Shown here: positions 47,227 to 59,056 of the stretch, in pieces
Numbering within the stretch: the stretch's first letter is position 1
Layout of the letters: each line of letters starts with the position of its first letter
Assembly (NCBI GenBank): GCA_032207245.1
Contig: CM063510.1
Span: forward strand, 52,380,993 to 52,444,992
DNA length: 64,000 nucleotides
Direction of reading: 5' to 3'
Source: Pardosa pseudoannulata
Lineage: Eukaryota > Arthropoda > Arachnida > Araneae > Lycosidae
Notes under the pieces: model-generated
Databases searched by the model: none
What the model saw: only the letters and a program-made list of their open reading frames with translations
Told to the model about the DNA's origin: nothing
Program-made: the position numbers and the translations under genes

Positions 47227-47691
47227 GAATTGGGTTCCTCTTGGCTAATTTGGCGAAAGTATTGGCGATATTTACTAAAACACAAAAGTAATCCATCCAA
47301 ACATTGTATTTCTTGCTTTTTCTGAAGACTTTAATTAATGCACAGTGCTCCATCGTAATAGAATTATATACTCTTACTTAATTAAAGAAAACGACTTGAA
47401 AACCGGACATTTACATTTGTGGGCAATTAATCCCTTAACAGTTTACAAACACAATAGCTCCAAATTATTAGAAATCTGCCATAGTGAATCATTAATAGTT
47501 TGTTATATCTACTTTTTCTAAGCATTGCGCACTTTTAATTTATAAGAAAAGAGTTACACAAAGATAGATATAAGCAAATATCATATAAATTATAATATAG
47601 ACACAGATTGTTTGGAAAAAGTGAGATCAGGAGAAAATGTTAGGTGACCATACTTAACCATTATCGCCAAGTTGGCAGGGGAACCCAGTTC
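47227..47691. mobile_element. Candidate TTAA-type element, 465 bp
   Basis: GAATTGGGTTCC at the left matches the inverted right end GGAACCCAGTTC at 11 of 12 positions. Similarity extends inward ('ttggcgaaag' against 'ttggcgataa'). TTAA precedes the left end (47223-47226) and ATTA follows the right. No coding remnant and no second copy are seen. Confidence 0.55.
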
Positions 47692-50127
47692 ATTAGTCAA
47701 GCCCTTTATTGTTTATTGTTTATTTTGTAGGATGTGATATTAGAATTATTATTTATACATTCAAGATTCCAAGTTAGTTTCGCTTCTCAAAGTAATGGTG
47801 TTGCCTGAATAAATCTCAAAGACTTCCATCTTCTGGTAATACAAAGCGATAATATTTTCATATTGTTTTTTCATTATTTAGGAATTTATCTACATAATAG
47901 ATTTTTCAAGGTTAGAATTCTTTCTTTTCACAGTACTGGGGAGAGATAAGCAGCATAAAAAATCTGTTCGCAGACCATGAAATTTATTATTATTAAGGAA
48001 CATCAAAAGCATTGGCACAACTGCATTACTGCGTCGATATCTGTTAAGTACATTGTTGTAGATTGTTAGAGTAAACGACTATTATTTTCAGATTTTTCGT
48101 TTCATAAATTGCAATCAAAAATAGGTTATAAAAGTGGATGTTATGAGAAACCAAATCAAAAAATTTGAGTATCTAACATGAGATTGTTTTTCAGTTATCC
48201 TCGAAAGTATTACTATTAGCTATATTAAGGTTTAATAAATAAAGATTGCATATTGGACTCAAAAGCAGAGGTGCATAACAAGTTAGCTAAAGCCATAATA
48301 TAAAAATACAAATTTTTACCGCAAATCATTTTTGCATTATATCAGACAAAGTTAACATACATTATACTGTAATGTCTCATTATAAGGACTGTAGATTGCA
48401 ATAAAATCGGAATGTACACATCTAGATATTTTAATAGTTACAAATACGAGTTATTAACCTTAATAGTTTTTGTGTTAGTAGTATGCGCATATACCCCAGC
48501 AAAACTTGTATATATTTTCTTCGGGAGTGTCAAAATTAATATTTATTGTTTCAGCATTAAAGATTCATCGTACACATAGTCAGACGTAATATTGAATCTT
48601 ATCAAATTTGATTCAAAAATGGTTAAAATGAATTTTGATTACAATCTAAACACCGCTATTTTTCAAGACTACAATAATTTATTTTAATTTACAAGAGGGA
48701 AAAAAAGATGTTGAAATATATTTTTTTTACAATTTGACTGTTGTCATTTGAAACAGATATGGTTTATCAAGAGAATAACTCTAATATTATCGACTTCATG
48801 ATATCATAACTAACATATTAGAAGGTTAAACAAATTATTCTGAAATTTAAAAAAAACCCAGATGTTTGATATAAGCAAACGATTTTTTAACAGGATCAAA
48901 ATTTAGTGAGGAAGCATATGTACGGCTTCTTATTCAAAGCATTAAGTAGTCGAATAAGGTATAGTTGGTTAAATATATATTACACCAACATGCAGTAGTC
49001 AGCTACACCTGAATTATTTGTTATTCAATTAAACGGTAATACATTTTTGTTCTTTATAACAGTAGCCACATGCAAGTAAATAAATAAAGACATTACCAAT
49101 AAAGACATATACATAAAAGAATTCTTGGAATTAACTAATGATTGTTACTGAATGAACCTGAAAGAGAAATTTCAGCAGTGACTTAACCAAAATGTTTTTG
49201 GGAAGGATCCATAATTCACAATACAAAGATCAGAACTTTCACTCACGTGAAAATTTCCTTAAATACACATACATATAAGTAATATTCATACGTCCATAAT
49301 TTTGCATGGATACATAAATGCATCATAAAACGGAACAAAAACTCTGTACGTAATTATGTCTTTAAAAAGTTTTCAACCAAATTGTGTCTTTTAATTTACA
49401 TTTTATGTCTTTTCCAAGTTTAAATTTGATAGGGAAATACTGGAATATAGTTAAATCACACTCTAGAATTTATAAGGCAAAATAAAAGTAATTTTATGAA
49501 AAACTAGGGAAAAAAATGTTCAGAAAGGAATAGTGACATTTTTCTTTTTACAAAATTATATAGCTTGTATTACAACAAAGTTAAAAAACCGAATGGCATA
49601 ATCAATTATATATAAACTAAAGTTTTATAATAGTAAATTAATTTTTCTAGTTTTTAACGACAGTTTGTTTAAATCTTTATCTGCATTTATAATCATGCTT
49701 TAAAGCATCTAAAGTAATGTCAATTTTTTCAAATTCTTGGGACCAGTATTATAAAAAAAAATATTTCTTTCTTTTGCAGTTTTGAAAATGATTTTTCAAA
49801 ACTTTTAAAAGTAAAAAATGTATGTCCAGTTTTTTAAGTTTTAAATGTCTTGCAATGCCGGAATTGAAAACATTATATACAGTCAATAGAGCCGGGTCTG
49901 TACCATCGTTTTCAACCACGTTTACTAAGTGCTCTGTTTTCAAACGCTGTTTTTCAACTCTAAAAACGCCCATCTGCCAATACCCCCATTTTACCCACCT
50001 GCTTATTGTTGCAAAAAAGTGGTAAAATCAAAGAAATTGTTTATAAGCTTTACGTTTTTATCCACACCAATATCGAGAAATATGCCGTTACAAAAAGGTT
50101 ATAAAAAATTTATGGACTTATAGAAAG
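47692..50127. other. 2.4 kb of AT-rich DNA, nothing recognised
   Basis: Overlapping frames on both strands at 49749-50123 are the longest here. The minus one (74 codons, 'ENDGTDPALLTVYNVFNSGI') looks the more protein-like but matches nothing I know. Confidence 0.4.
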
Positions 50128-50311
50128 ATGGTTTGGTTAGATTTGGAGCCCTACGGTAAATTGATTTGCATAACATGGATAAATGAAATAGGGGCCTACT
50201 GATTAAAAGCGATTCCAGAAGGCTACGAACATTCACGCCAGCAGCAAGATTCAAAACCGTTAACTAATGTTCCGAAGATCTTCTCTATAACATTAGGTCA
50301 TCATTTAGCGA
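50128..50311 (-). mobile_element. Diverged tRNA-SINE
   Basis: Tail 'ggtttggttagatttgga', body 'ctacggtaaattgatt', head region 'acattaggtcatcatttagc'. Many substitutions. A weak duplication of 'gaaaagatg' at both sides is not decisive. Confidence 0.7.
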
Positions 50312-51441
50312 TGAAAAGATGAACAAATGTCTGTTTAATGGTATGGTAAAACTTTCCAGTGATATGTGCTATTTAGAACAGCAGCAGGATATGTGACAGT
50401 ACAAAGAAACAATGTTTATAAATTGTATTAACTGAAATCTATAATATAAAACAGTTTACGGAGTTTTGTATGAAGCAATAAGAATTCTTACGTTATACCT
50501 ATTAGACCAGTAGTTGAGCTTACGGCAGTTATGGCCACCCATAAGTACCTAATGTCCCAATAAGATAACAGAAATGTTTAGTGGATCGCAATCCAAAAGT
50601 ATATAATATGTAAATGCATATTTGATTTTACACTTCAAAAGATCTATGTGAAAAGTTCATACAAGAAATGTTCAAAAGTTCCCATCTTAAAAGTTCTATA
50701 AAAGTATACAAAACTAATTTAAACCCCAAATTAAAGTGTTAGTAATAAATTACAGACGTCTTTTTCCTTATGCGTGCAATATTTCTTAAAATATGCAATA
50801 TTATTTCTATAAAAATGACACATGGGTTGTTCTAAAATTAGGAGGATGAGGAAATATGGATTAAACAGCACTTTAGCCAGTCCGAAAAATCCCATTTTTA
50901 ATATGTCACGAAAATCGATTGAGAAAGAATCTACGAGCGGATATTGGTAAAAACGATAATGCATAATTAGTTGTATCATAACGTTACTGGTTTTAATGGC
51001 ATTTATCACGAAAAGGTGACTCCTTCAATCTTGTCTTTTAAAAAATCATACGATGTAGCTGTGATAGTCATATAATTGATTTTAGAGGCGTTAAAAGTTT
51101 ATTAAATGTTTATGGCTTTCAAAAAGGTTTGACAGCAGACGTGTTTGAGGTGTAACTTATAACGTAGGCAAATTTTGAAATTCTTTCTTTCGGTCTCCTT
51201 TTCCAAAATATGAAGATTTTAATTAAGGTACAAAATACCTGACTGACGTGAAGTCAGGATAATCAAAATATATTAAACGAAGGACATTTATCACTGTAAG
51301 TAAAAAATATCTGTATACCTGAAATTATGTAATAACGTAAGAATTTTAAAAATGCATCCTAAAATGTTCCGGCAATAATGAGAATAATATGCATGGATTG
51401 TATTCTATTGTTAACTATAAATTCATTATGCATGTATGCTG
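50312..51441. other. Intergenic DNA, nothing recognised
   Basis: The minus frame at 50731-51009 has no recognisable domain. Confidence 0.45.
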
Positions 51442-51445
51442 TTAA

Positions 51446-52801
51446 CATATTGTGTGCGAGTACATTTCGCAGCGGAATTGTATCGGCAACGGGCATTTTG
51501 AGCGTAAATTTATTTATTCAGTTAAATCTCCATAGATCGAAAATGATTTAATTTTTTAACCGACTTTTCGTATTCTGTATTTAAATATATAAACATATAT
51601 ATCAATAGAAATATATAAATAACAACCATAAGAATTTTGTAAACAAAAATATATTTTTAGTGGATAAATTTATAATAGTATCGTAAATATGAAAAATCAA
51701 ATAGAAATAGTAGTATATATGTACCTTATATAGTAGTACATAATAGTAGTTCCTTAAATAGTAGTATATATATACTTCCCCACAGTGATCTGCACGTGCA
51801 TGTACAGCTGTGGGTGGATTTTCCAAGAGAAATTTAGGACTCCAATTGTTCACATCAAGTTTAGGGACCCCTGCAGAGAAGCTATAGATCACGGAATGGC
51901 AGCTTAACGGTCAAGCTCGCACAGAGATGTAACAATGAGTTTTGGGAGCAGGGGCTAAAAATGTCAGCTTGCACAAAAGGGGCTACTTTAATGAACCCAC
52001 CTGCACTCTAGAAGGGGGTGCAGATGTGGGAAAATTTCCCGAAACAAGTGATTGGAAAGGAAGAAAAAGGGGCGTTAAAACCGATGTGATTAGTTGGGTA
52101 AACGAAGTTAAGGAGAGAAGTTGAAGTCGGGATTCGAGAGAAGCGGGACAATAATCCTAAGTCCCGCTCACCAGCACCGACTAGTCCCGTGTACCCGAAC
52201 ACCCGGACCAACTCACCGTATAAGGAAAGCCTCTGCCTGACACTCTGTACCAACTGAAGGAACGACGCATCGCTTGAGGAAAGCCCCTGCCTGCTCCCCT
52301 GTGCCTTTAATGGAGGTAAAGATAAAATAATATTTACAGTCACTTAGGCCTCTGTTAGTAATTTAACCTTGTGATTGAGTGATAGCGCATTATAAAGGGA
52401 GTTGTAATAATTATGGTGTAAATATAAGACATAAATAATTGATGATTATGATGTATGATAGCCAAGGATAAATTTCTAAATGAATGTACAGAATAAATGT
52501 CTGAATCTCAATATAAAGTATTATATTCTTACTGTGTTTCCCCGTTGTAACCGAACACTGTTGTTAATGTTGTAAATACATTACAGCACTATAGTTTTAA
52601 TTTTTTTATAATTATGTTATACATAAACATTTTTACATTATAAAATATGAAAGACAAGCACATTCGGCTTCTTTTTTCTGTATATACCGCTATTTTTGTA
52701 CCCACAAACAATGTTGTTACACTAACCCGTATTAGTACATGACCCGAGCTCAAGTCTCAATCGTCAGAAAACGTACTAATAGGTGTTCCGCATACAATGT
52801 G
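51446..52801 (-). mobile_element. F4 copy 6, minus strand, carrying an ~870-bp insert
   Basis: TTAA at 51442-51445 and 52802-52805. The left end is 'catattgtgtgcgagtac' and the right end 'tccgcatacaatgtg', both inverted relative to the other copies. F4 sequence is collinear from the left to about 51781 and from about 52652 to the right end. About 90 bp of F4 between them is replaced by foreign, GC-richer DNA. Confidence 0.88.
51782..52651. mobile_element. Foreign insert in F4, possibly a retrotransposon LTR
   Basis: GC-richer than the host, with AATAAA at about 52492, then an AT-rich tract, then 'tgtaaccgaaca'. A TGTAAC start at 51929 and an ACA end at 52557 would suit an LTR with internal polyadenylation signal. 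The 5-bp flanks do not match and the insert extends beyond these points. Open frames on both strands (51942-52124 plus, 52008-52343 minus) have no domains. A partial LTR or a composite insert are equally possible. Confidence 0.4.
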
Positions 52802-52805
52802 TTAA

Positions 52806-52951
52806 AAATATATAGCAAATTTTCAGAATACATTTAGTTGTAATCAAAAAAATATACTTTCTAGATTTAGTTTTCTTAATTACCTGCAAACATGTCTCTT
52901 AATATGAGGATTTTTCTAAAACCTTGATGTTTACTAACTCCTGAACACTAT

Positions 52952-52983
<32 letters not shown>

Positions 52984-53334
52984 GTATGATTTCATTTTAA
53001 CTTTCACACTAGCTTAAGTTTTCTTTTAGCTAAGGAACTTATTGTTTTGTTCGCAAACGATTTTTTAACTTCAATTTAATTCTCTGTTTAATGCTTTAAT
53101 CGATACGTTTACTTCAGCGAAGCAATTAGTTTAATCTAATTAAAATTTCCTTTCAACGCATATAAACAGATTTTTTTCAAAAACAAAATTCATTGAAATC
53201 GACTTTTTAATCAAGATATTTTACCGTTAAACATTATCTTTTGATCACGCAATTTCTACTACATTTAATATATATTTTAATTAGAGAGTGATTAAGAAAT
53301 TTAAAATATAGGAATGCAAAACTAGACGTCGGCA
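52806..53334. other. Intergenic DNA with a T29 tract
   Basis: The homopolymer run occupies 52955-52983. It could be a retroposon poly(A) read from the other strand, but no element body is recognisable on its right side. Confidence 0.5.
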
Positions 53335-53535
53335 TCCCCTATATAATAATAGCCTAAGTTGTCTGTCCGCGAGTTTCTGAAGCGGTTTACCTGGAATGGA
53401 TACAGGCATCCATATTGGATTTTTCACGAGTTAGGGTTAGCAAAATTGAAAGCGAGTTCGAAATCCACCCCATGCCCCCTTTTCGAGCATTTAATGCTAT
53501 TATTTCAAGCCTTATCCTTCTTTTTATTCTATACG
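53335..53535 (+). mobile_element. Helitron-like copy, 3' truncated
   Basis: Begins A|TCCCC then 'tatataataatagcc', the best-kept 5' terminus of the family. Homology ends after 'attatttcaagcc', so the middle and 3' end are absent. Confidence 0.75.
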
Positions 53536-53639
53536 TAATTCATTCTTGTTAGGATGGCAAAGGCGGAGAGTAATATTTAAATTTTTGGACTGTTTCTACT
53601 TGACTACCTGATTTTATATACTCTAATTAGTTCACTCAC

Positions 53640-53738
53640 AACGTGCAGGCTTTGTAGGCTTGGTAGAATGTCCGTCCACTTGTTCGTCGTACTTCTCGGG
53701 TTGACAGTTCTATCCCCGACGCAGCCAGTTTTTTTTTA
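53640..53738 (+). repeat. tRNA-like segment with a T-run terminator
   Basis: 'TAGGCTTGGTAGAATG' resembles box A. 'GTTCTATCCCCG' resembles the TpsiC arm 'GTTCGAATCCC', and a run of nine T follows after the last stem. The cloverleaf is incomplete. Possibly a decayed tRNA gene or another SINE head. Confidence 0.3.
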
Positions 53739-54197
53739 ATGTCTAATAAATTTAATATTTTCTGCTTTTTCTTTTAAATTCTTTTTCCGAAAGTTGTTTT
53801 ATTATTTTAAAAATAAATTTTTACTATTTTTTCAACTTTTTATAATTTTTATAATTTTTATTTTATTAAATTCACGTATTGCTTTAAGGATGTCCGTGGC
53901 CACATAAACATTTCATGTTTTCTCTCCTTAAACTTTCTTCTCGTAATGTAATAATAGCCTAAGTTATCTATGCGTTTGTCCTCGAATTTATGAAGCTGTT
54001 GGACCTGGAATGGATAGAGCATCCATATTGGATTTTTGATGAGTTAGGGTTTGCAAAATTCAAAGCGAGTCCTAAACTATAGATCCGATTCTGAAGTAAA
54101 TTGGTATGAATAAGCTTCGTATCACAGTGAAAAGTATTATCCTCTTTAAAACGTTCGAAATCCACCCGTCCCATTTTCGAGCTTTTAATGCCATTAT

Positions 54198-54536
54198 AGC
54201 CCCGTTTACATGTGCCAGTCATGTACTCTTCTTTTTACCCGGGTAAAGGGATTTTGCTTGGAGGGTTGGAGAAACCTGTTTACATGGTCACTTATTTCTA
54301 CCCTCCATTTCGCCGGGATCGTCGCTAGAAGTCACGTGATCATAAAGGACGGCAATCATCTGTAAGCGCAAAGGATGATGGGAAAGGAGAGTAAACTCTG
54401 CTGTTACCCAGGTAGAAAGGTGGGTTCTTTCTACCCCTCAATTTTTTCCCTAGCTAGGGATAATTCTTGAAAAGGGAGTACAATTCGCGTATCTGCCCTG
54501 CATTCTACGCTGCTTTTGGAACATGTAAACGGGGCT
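54198..54536. mobile_element. Harbinger-like MITE, 339 bp, perfect 16-bp TIRs
   Basis: AGCCCCGTTTACATGT at the left and its exact complement ACATGTAAACGGGGCT at the right, flanked by TAT on both sides (54195-54197, 54537-54539). Removing it restores the Helitron sequence 'attatatcaagcc', comparable to 'attatttcaagcc' at 53520. A 3-bp target and a GTTTACA-containing terminus fit PIF/Harbinger. No coding capacity. TIR perfection suggests a recent insertion. Confidence 0.88.
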
Positions 54537-54811
54537 TATATCAAGCCCCATTTTAAGAGAAAGGGATTAAATTTGTCAATTTATCACATAATAGATAGGT
54601 AAAAATAGCAATTTTTTCTAGCATTATGACTTTATTCCTTTAACCATCTCATTTAATCATTTCTTATTTTAAATTATTTAAATATGTTCTGCATTATTTT
54701 CATACGTTTTATCACTAAACTTAGATATTACATAAATAGTTTTCTTTTTTATTTGACTTAAATAATAAAGTACATATGTGATAATTTTAATCGACATTTT
54801 TTTGTTGAAAG

Positions 54812-54915
54812 GTAATTCTCATAAAAAAAACCATCTTTTTTACCTGCCTCATAGGATTCTTTACAATTCTGGGAAATTAAAAATTTTACTGATCCCGTTA
54901 TATGACGGGCTATAT
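54812..54915 (+). pseudogene. BEL/Pao-like RT fragment at the Helitron 3' end
   Basis: Reads 'NHLFYLPHRILYNSGKLKI' then 'IPLYDG' in one open frame (part of the frame 54778-55038). Compare 'YLPH' and 'TK-R-V-FDAS/YDG' at the start of BEL/Pao reverse transcriptases. The codons for PLYDG are the same bases that form the Helitron hairpin. Too short to function. Confidence 0.5.
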
Positions 54916-54989
54916 CCTAGTCATAAAATAAAATTCACCTTGCCGGGAAGGCATCGCAATAATATTCCAACTAGGCTGTTGATTCATAT

Positions 54990-55080
54990 AATTTGGTTTG
55001 ATTTGGAGTGCTATTGTCGATATTGTTTTTCTACGTAAGAACAGTTTATATCAGAACCTCTGCTTAAAGTCGTTAATCTA
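54990..55080 (-). mobile_element. SINE fragment, tail half only
   Basis: 'ttggtttgatttggagtgct' and 'tctgcttaaagtcgtt' are the left half of a diverged SINE. The tRNA head is missing or unrecognisable. Confidence 0.6.
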
Positions 55081-58000
55081 AAAAATTTACTAAATATGTG
55101 TAAAGATGGGAAATACAACAGATATATTCTCGTAAACTAATTTAACATTTGAAAAATAACCTCTCATTGGGCAGCAAGGAAAACTGAAGATTTCGTTAGA
55201 TTTTCCTAAACTACAAATCCAAATTATTTTTAAAAAATGACATCGAATAGTCAATGTCACAAATCAGGAATTTATAAAACAGTTTAAAAGAATGAACAGC
55301 CTGTTAGCCAGATTATAATACTAAATGCAGAGCCATAGTAATTGAGTCACAAATAAATTAGAACTAGTCTTAAATAGATATTTCTCAGCTAAGAATGAGC
55401 TTATTTATCAGAGCAGGGTGTAAAAATGAGCAATGTTTAATTTTACATGCTCTATGCAAACTAGATCTTCAAACTAGATTTTCATTTATTGCTCTACTGT
55501 ATATGTTGATGAAAATAGTGGTTGGTGGATTCTGGAAAGATTTAGCGTAGATCTTTTGAAAAGCTACGATCAAATTTTCGGTAAAAGAATACATATACTG
55601 GCAACTACTGTTTAAAACCAACTTTTACAGGCGATCATCCATTACAGGAATGGCTTCGAAAATGGCCTCCTGCACTGAAAAGAAGTATCTTTTTTTTTAC
55701 ACATTAAATGACCTTATACTACCTAACATGAATTTCAAGGTGAAAACGGAGTTTAAATTAATGCAACCAAGATTATCATTCAATGGACCTTTTACGATGA
55801 ACTTTTTTTGTGTAGAGAATATCTACATGGCATTTCAGTGAGTAACGATATCGATCCTATAGTAAATACTTGAAATGTAATACATCGTCAACTAATAGAC
55901 TTTCTATCATTCAAAAAGCAACGGTAGAAATGCATATTTTCTGTTTGAAACCCACGGAATTTGTTGTTTGGTTAGCTGGAGTGCTAAAGACAACTGTTTA
56001 GCTGAATGAGTGTTAATGGGACAAAGGTCCATTGCTTCAGCCGAGTTCAAACAACGGACAACATTACCTGCATTCGAATTATTCCAAACAACGATTTCCG
56101 GTACCTAAAAGCAGCAACTTTTTATTCTTACAAAGTTCAGCTGAAATCGACGGAAAGATTAAGTTTTATAGGGAATCCCATGAATGATAATATTTTAAAA
56201 ACACGAGAACATAACTCTCTTACTAGAGAAATGCATTATTAGAATAAGTAATTCTTACAATGCATATTTTAAAGTAATAGTTCATATATGATTCATACTG
56301 CAGGTACTTAATGCTTTTGAAAATAACCGAGAAATTCGACAAAGCACCAACCCGATATCTGACTTTATTCCTAGTTGATACAAAATTCATTAGATTTTAC
56401 TGTAGATTTTGGCTTTACAGATTTCTTAAAGAGGAAATAAGAAAGAACAATCAAGAAAACAATCTAAAAATATGAATGGTATGAAAAGTAGTAAATGGCA
56501 TGGTATGATGACACAAGTGAGCAATAAAATTTAAATAAAAAGCATTGCACTGTAAGTTGAACTAAACTGAAAGTGAAAAATGAATACCGCAAGGAAGATA
56601 AACAATATATTACATTGTATTATTTTAAAATTGTATAGCCTCAATATTTTATTTAAACTGAAAAGATATAGAAAAAATAAGTTTCGTATATGTCATAAAT
56701 TTAAAGAGAAAAATTCAAAAATTAAGACATGCATAAAAAGAAATCAAAACAATGAAAGTAGTGAAGGTTGAATTAAAATATTAGATAAAAAATCTTATTA
56801 CATACTTTAGTATCAAATAATGTCAGTACGTGCATGTAAGCCGCATTAAATATATTTATTTCATAAGAAGTAAATTATCGTTGCAATTATTATCACAAGA
56901 ATACCCAATAAAAATGCAAAAGATCATAAATCTTTTTTATAGTTTTATTAAATCCTTTATTGGAAACTATTTTAAAGCAGTGATATCACATAATGTGGTC
57001 TAGAACTGTAAGTTAGATAAAAATAATTGTATTAAATCAGTGTTTGACTTATGGGGACATACCATCTTCAAGCAACTTTTAATGGCACATGTTTTCTTAT
57101 TTGTGTTTTATCATATCTTTTTTTAATCTTAAATGCATGAGATTTTCAGCATTTGTTCTCAATTTTTATTTAATTAATTTTGCCGAATTAACTTCATTTC
57201 TATAAAATAAGAACATTTTAAATAAAGTACAAAATAAGAGTTATTAAAATTTTAAAACTTTCTGACACGTGCATATACTTATAACACAACGTGAGTTACC
57301 TCACTAATTTTTCCTAACAATTTGTAAACAATTATTAAATATGATTAGGTATATACAGATTTTTTAAAAGTATAAAAAATACAACACTATTAAACTGAGG
57401 TTTGTGAAAAGTAAAAATAAAGTTTACAAATTCCATGTCAAATGCTATAAATACTTAATGAAATAAATAATCGTAAGTCCCCATGTATTTACTGTGAAAA
57501 TTTAAAAATTTTAAGCAATAGTTTACATTTTTTATTTACAGTTCAAGAAAGGCAAAAATCATCCTTTTCAGTAAAATGCATTTAAATTTTTTTGGTTTCT
57601 TTAAAATCTAGGATATTAAATGCAAAGATGGTATAGCTTTACAGGTAGTAATTCGAATATTTCAATGGAGTTTGTTTTAAACGATTCAGAAATGCACAAA
57701 TTTAACATGCGAGGAAGCGCGCTAAGTCTCTGAGGCTCGGTTTCTCAGCTAAATACCAGCAAAATTGCTTTTGGGGATAATCAGCAAATTCATATTGCCA
57801 AAAATAATTATTAAAAGTTTAAAATGCATTTCAGATTATTTAAAATACTGATTTTTAAAAGTATTTAGAACTCTAGATAATTTTAATTAGCATTCTGAAA
57901 GAACAAACATAAGACATTCATATGTTAAAAACTTAAATCACATGTTTCATCACTTTAATAAAATAACGACTATTTTTCACAGCATTTAACCTCCGTCCAC

Positions 58001-58751
58001 AAACATGAAATAAAAATGCAAATGTGTATGCGCGTCCAATAGGTCTCTGGAGCCGGAATAAACTGAAAGTACCTCTTTCCGGGAAAAATATTCAAAGAGA
58101 ATTGCGAAACTGCGTATTATTGCGGTCTATAAGACCTATCCGACACCTACTAGAAATCTGGGAACTTTGTTTCTATCATGTGATATTGTCTGGAATGTTT
58201 TTTTATAATGCTCAGACCTCAGAGGAATTTTTAATGTTTTATGAGTTATGTGTTCCTTTATGTAATTAGTATTCTTTCATAAAATTTACAGGTGTTATAC
58301 GCAATTTCGGTATTGTAAAGATTAAATAACATTGTATCATTTAAATATTGTATCCAACCTTACATTATATATATTTGGATATCACCGTCTACGAATTTTA
58401 AACATTTTTCCTAAAAACGGGGTTTACTATTCGTCAACACTGCATAATACCGTTGCACTGAATATACAGAGATCCAACAACATTGTGTTTTACCATTCAA
58501 CCATCCCACATCGATATCTATTGTTCGAAATGGAGAGGTTCATTGTATCGAAATCGGTCTGATTACAAAAGCATATTTGGAATTACAGAACAAACAGCAA
58601 TGCTGCGATATTTCGCCTTTCATCGAACCTTGTTATATTGTAACCAATGAAGTGTAGATACATCGCAGAAATACATACAATTATGGTGAATTTAAACAAA
58701 CCAAACCTTCATATTGAGGGGATAATTTGTAATTTTATACTCGCTTAAAAT
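55081..58751. other. 3.7 kb of AT-rich DNA, almost featureless
   Basis: A very diverged SINE may lie at 55965-56090 ('ttggttagctggagtgct', 'gttaatgggacaa'). Frames at 56006, 58024 and 58332 are under 82 codons with no domain. 57650-57770 and 58020-58160 are slightly less AT-rich. Confidence 0.45.
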
Positions 58752-58830
58752 ATTAATTCTCAACCTTTTTTAAGCTACCGCTCTCCTACAAAGCCGACAG
58801 GGGTTCAACACCTCCTCCCTTTGTAAAAAT
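58752..58830. mobile_element. hAT-like terminal fragment
   Basis: 'attctcaaccttttttaagc' followed by 'taccgctctcc' resembles hAT (Charlie/Zaphod-type) ends, which read 'GGTTCTCAACCTTTTTT' and then a C-rich stretch. There is no matching right end. Assigned from memory of the motif. Confidence 0.4.
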
Positions 58831-58877
58831 TCCTTATTTTAAGGAATAGGGATGGAGAAGTACTGAATTATAAGAGG

Positions 58878-59044
58878 TTATGTTAAGTTTGGAGTGCTAC
58901 GGTGCACTGTTTTGCTGACGAGGGCTAATGATACCAGGACATAATGCTTAGAGTACATTCCGAATGACTAAGAACAGCGGGACTCGAACCCTCGAATTCC
59001 GGTACCGAAGAGCAGTGCTCTACCATTTGGCCATCTTTCGGCTA
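58878..59044 (-). mobile_element. tRNA-derived SINE with 12-bp target-site duplication
   Basis: AATTATAAGAGG at 58866-58877 and 59045-59056. It lacks about 12 bp ('catccatgccac') of the middle. Box B is intact ('gggactcgaaccctc'). Confidence 0.9.
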
Positions 59045-59056
59045 AATTATAAGAGG

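Larger units (their letters stand above)
53941..54920 (+). mobile_element. Helitron-like copy with intact 3' terminus and nested MITE
   Basis: The diverged 5' start ('tcgtaatgtaataatagcc') is followed by family sequence to 54197, interrupted by a MITE, and resumed from 54540 to CTAG at 54917-54920. The base after the end is T. A CCCGT/ACGGG stem with a TATATG loop lies at 54894-54909, seven bases before CTAG, which is standard Helitron spacing. Compared with the copy at 21440, ~260 bp before the RT-like scrap are deleted. Confidence 0.8.

Noticed and set aside
49749..50123. Overlapping frames on both strands as a small gene
   Set aside because: No domain, no splice or start context, and lengths expected by chance. 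Kept only as a remark in the stretch description.
52955..52983. T29 tract as the poly(A) tail of a retrotransposed gene on the minus strand
   Set aside because: No cDNA-like body or target-site duplication adjoins it.
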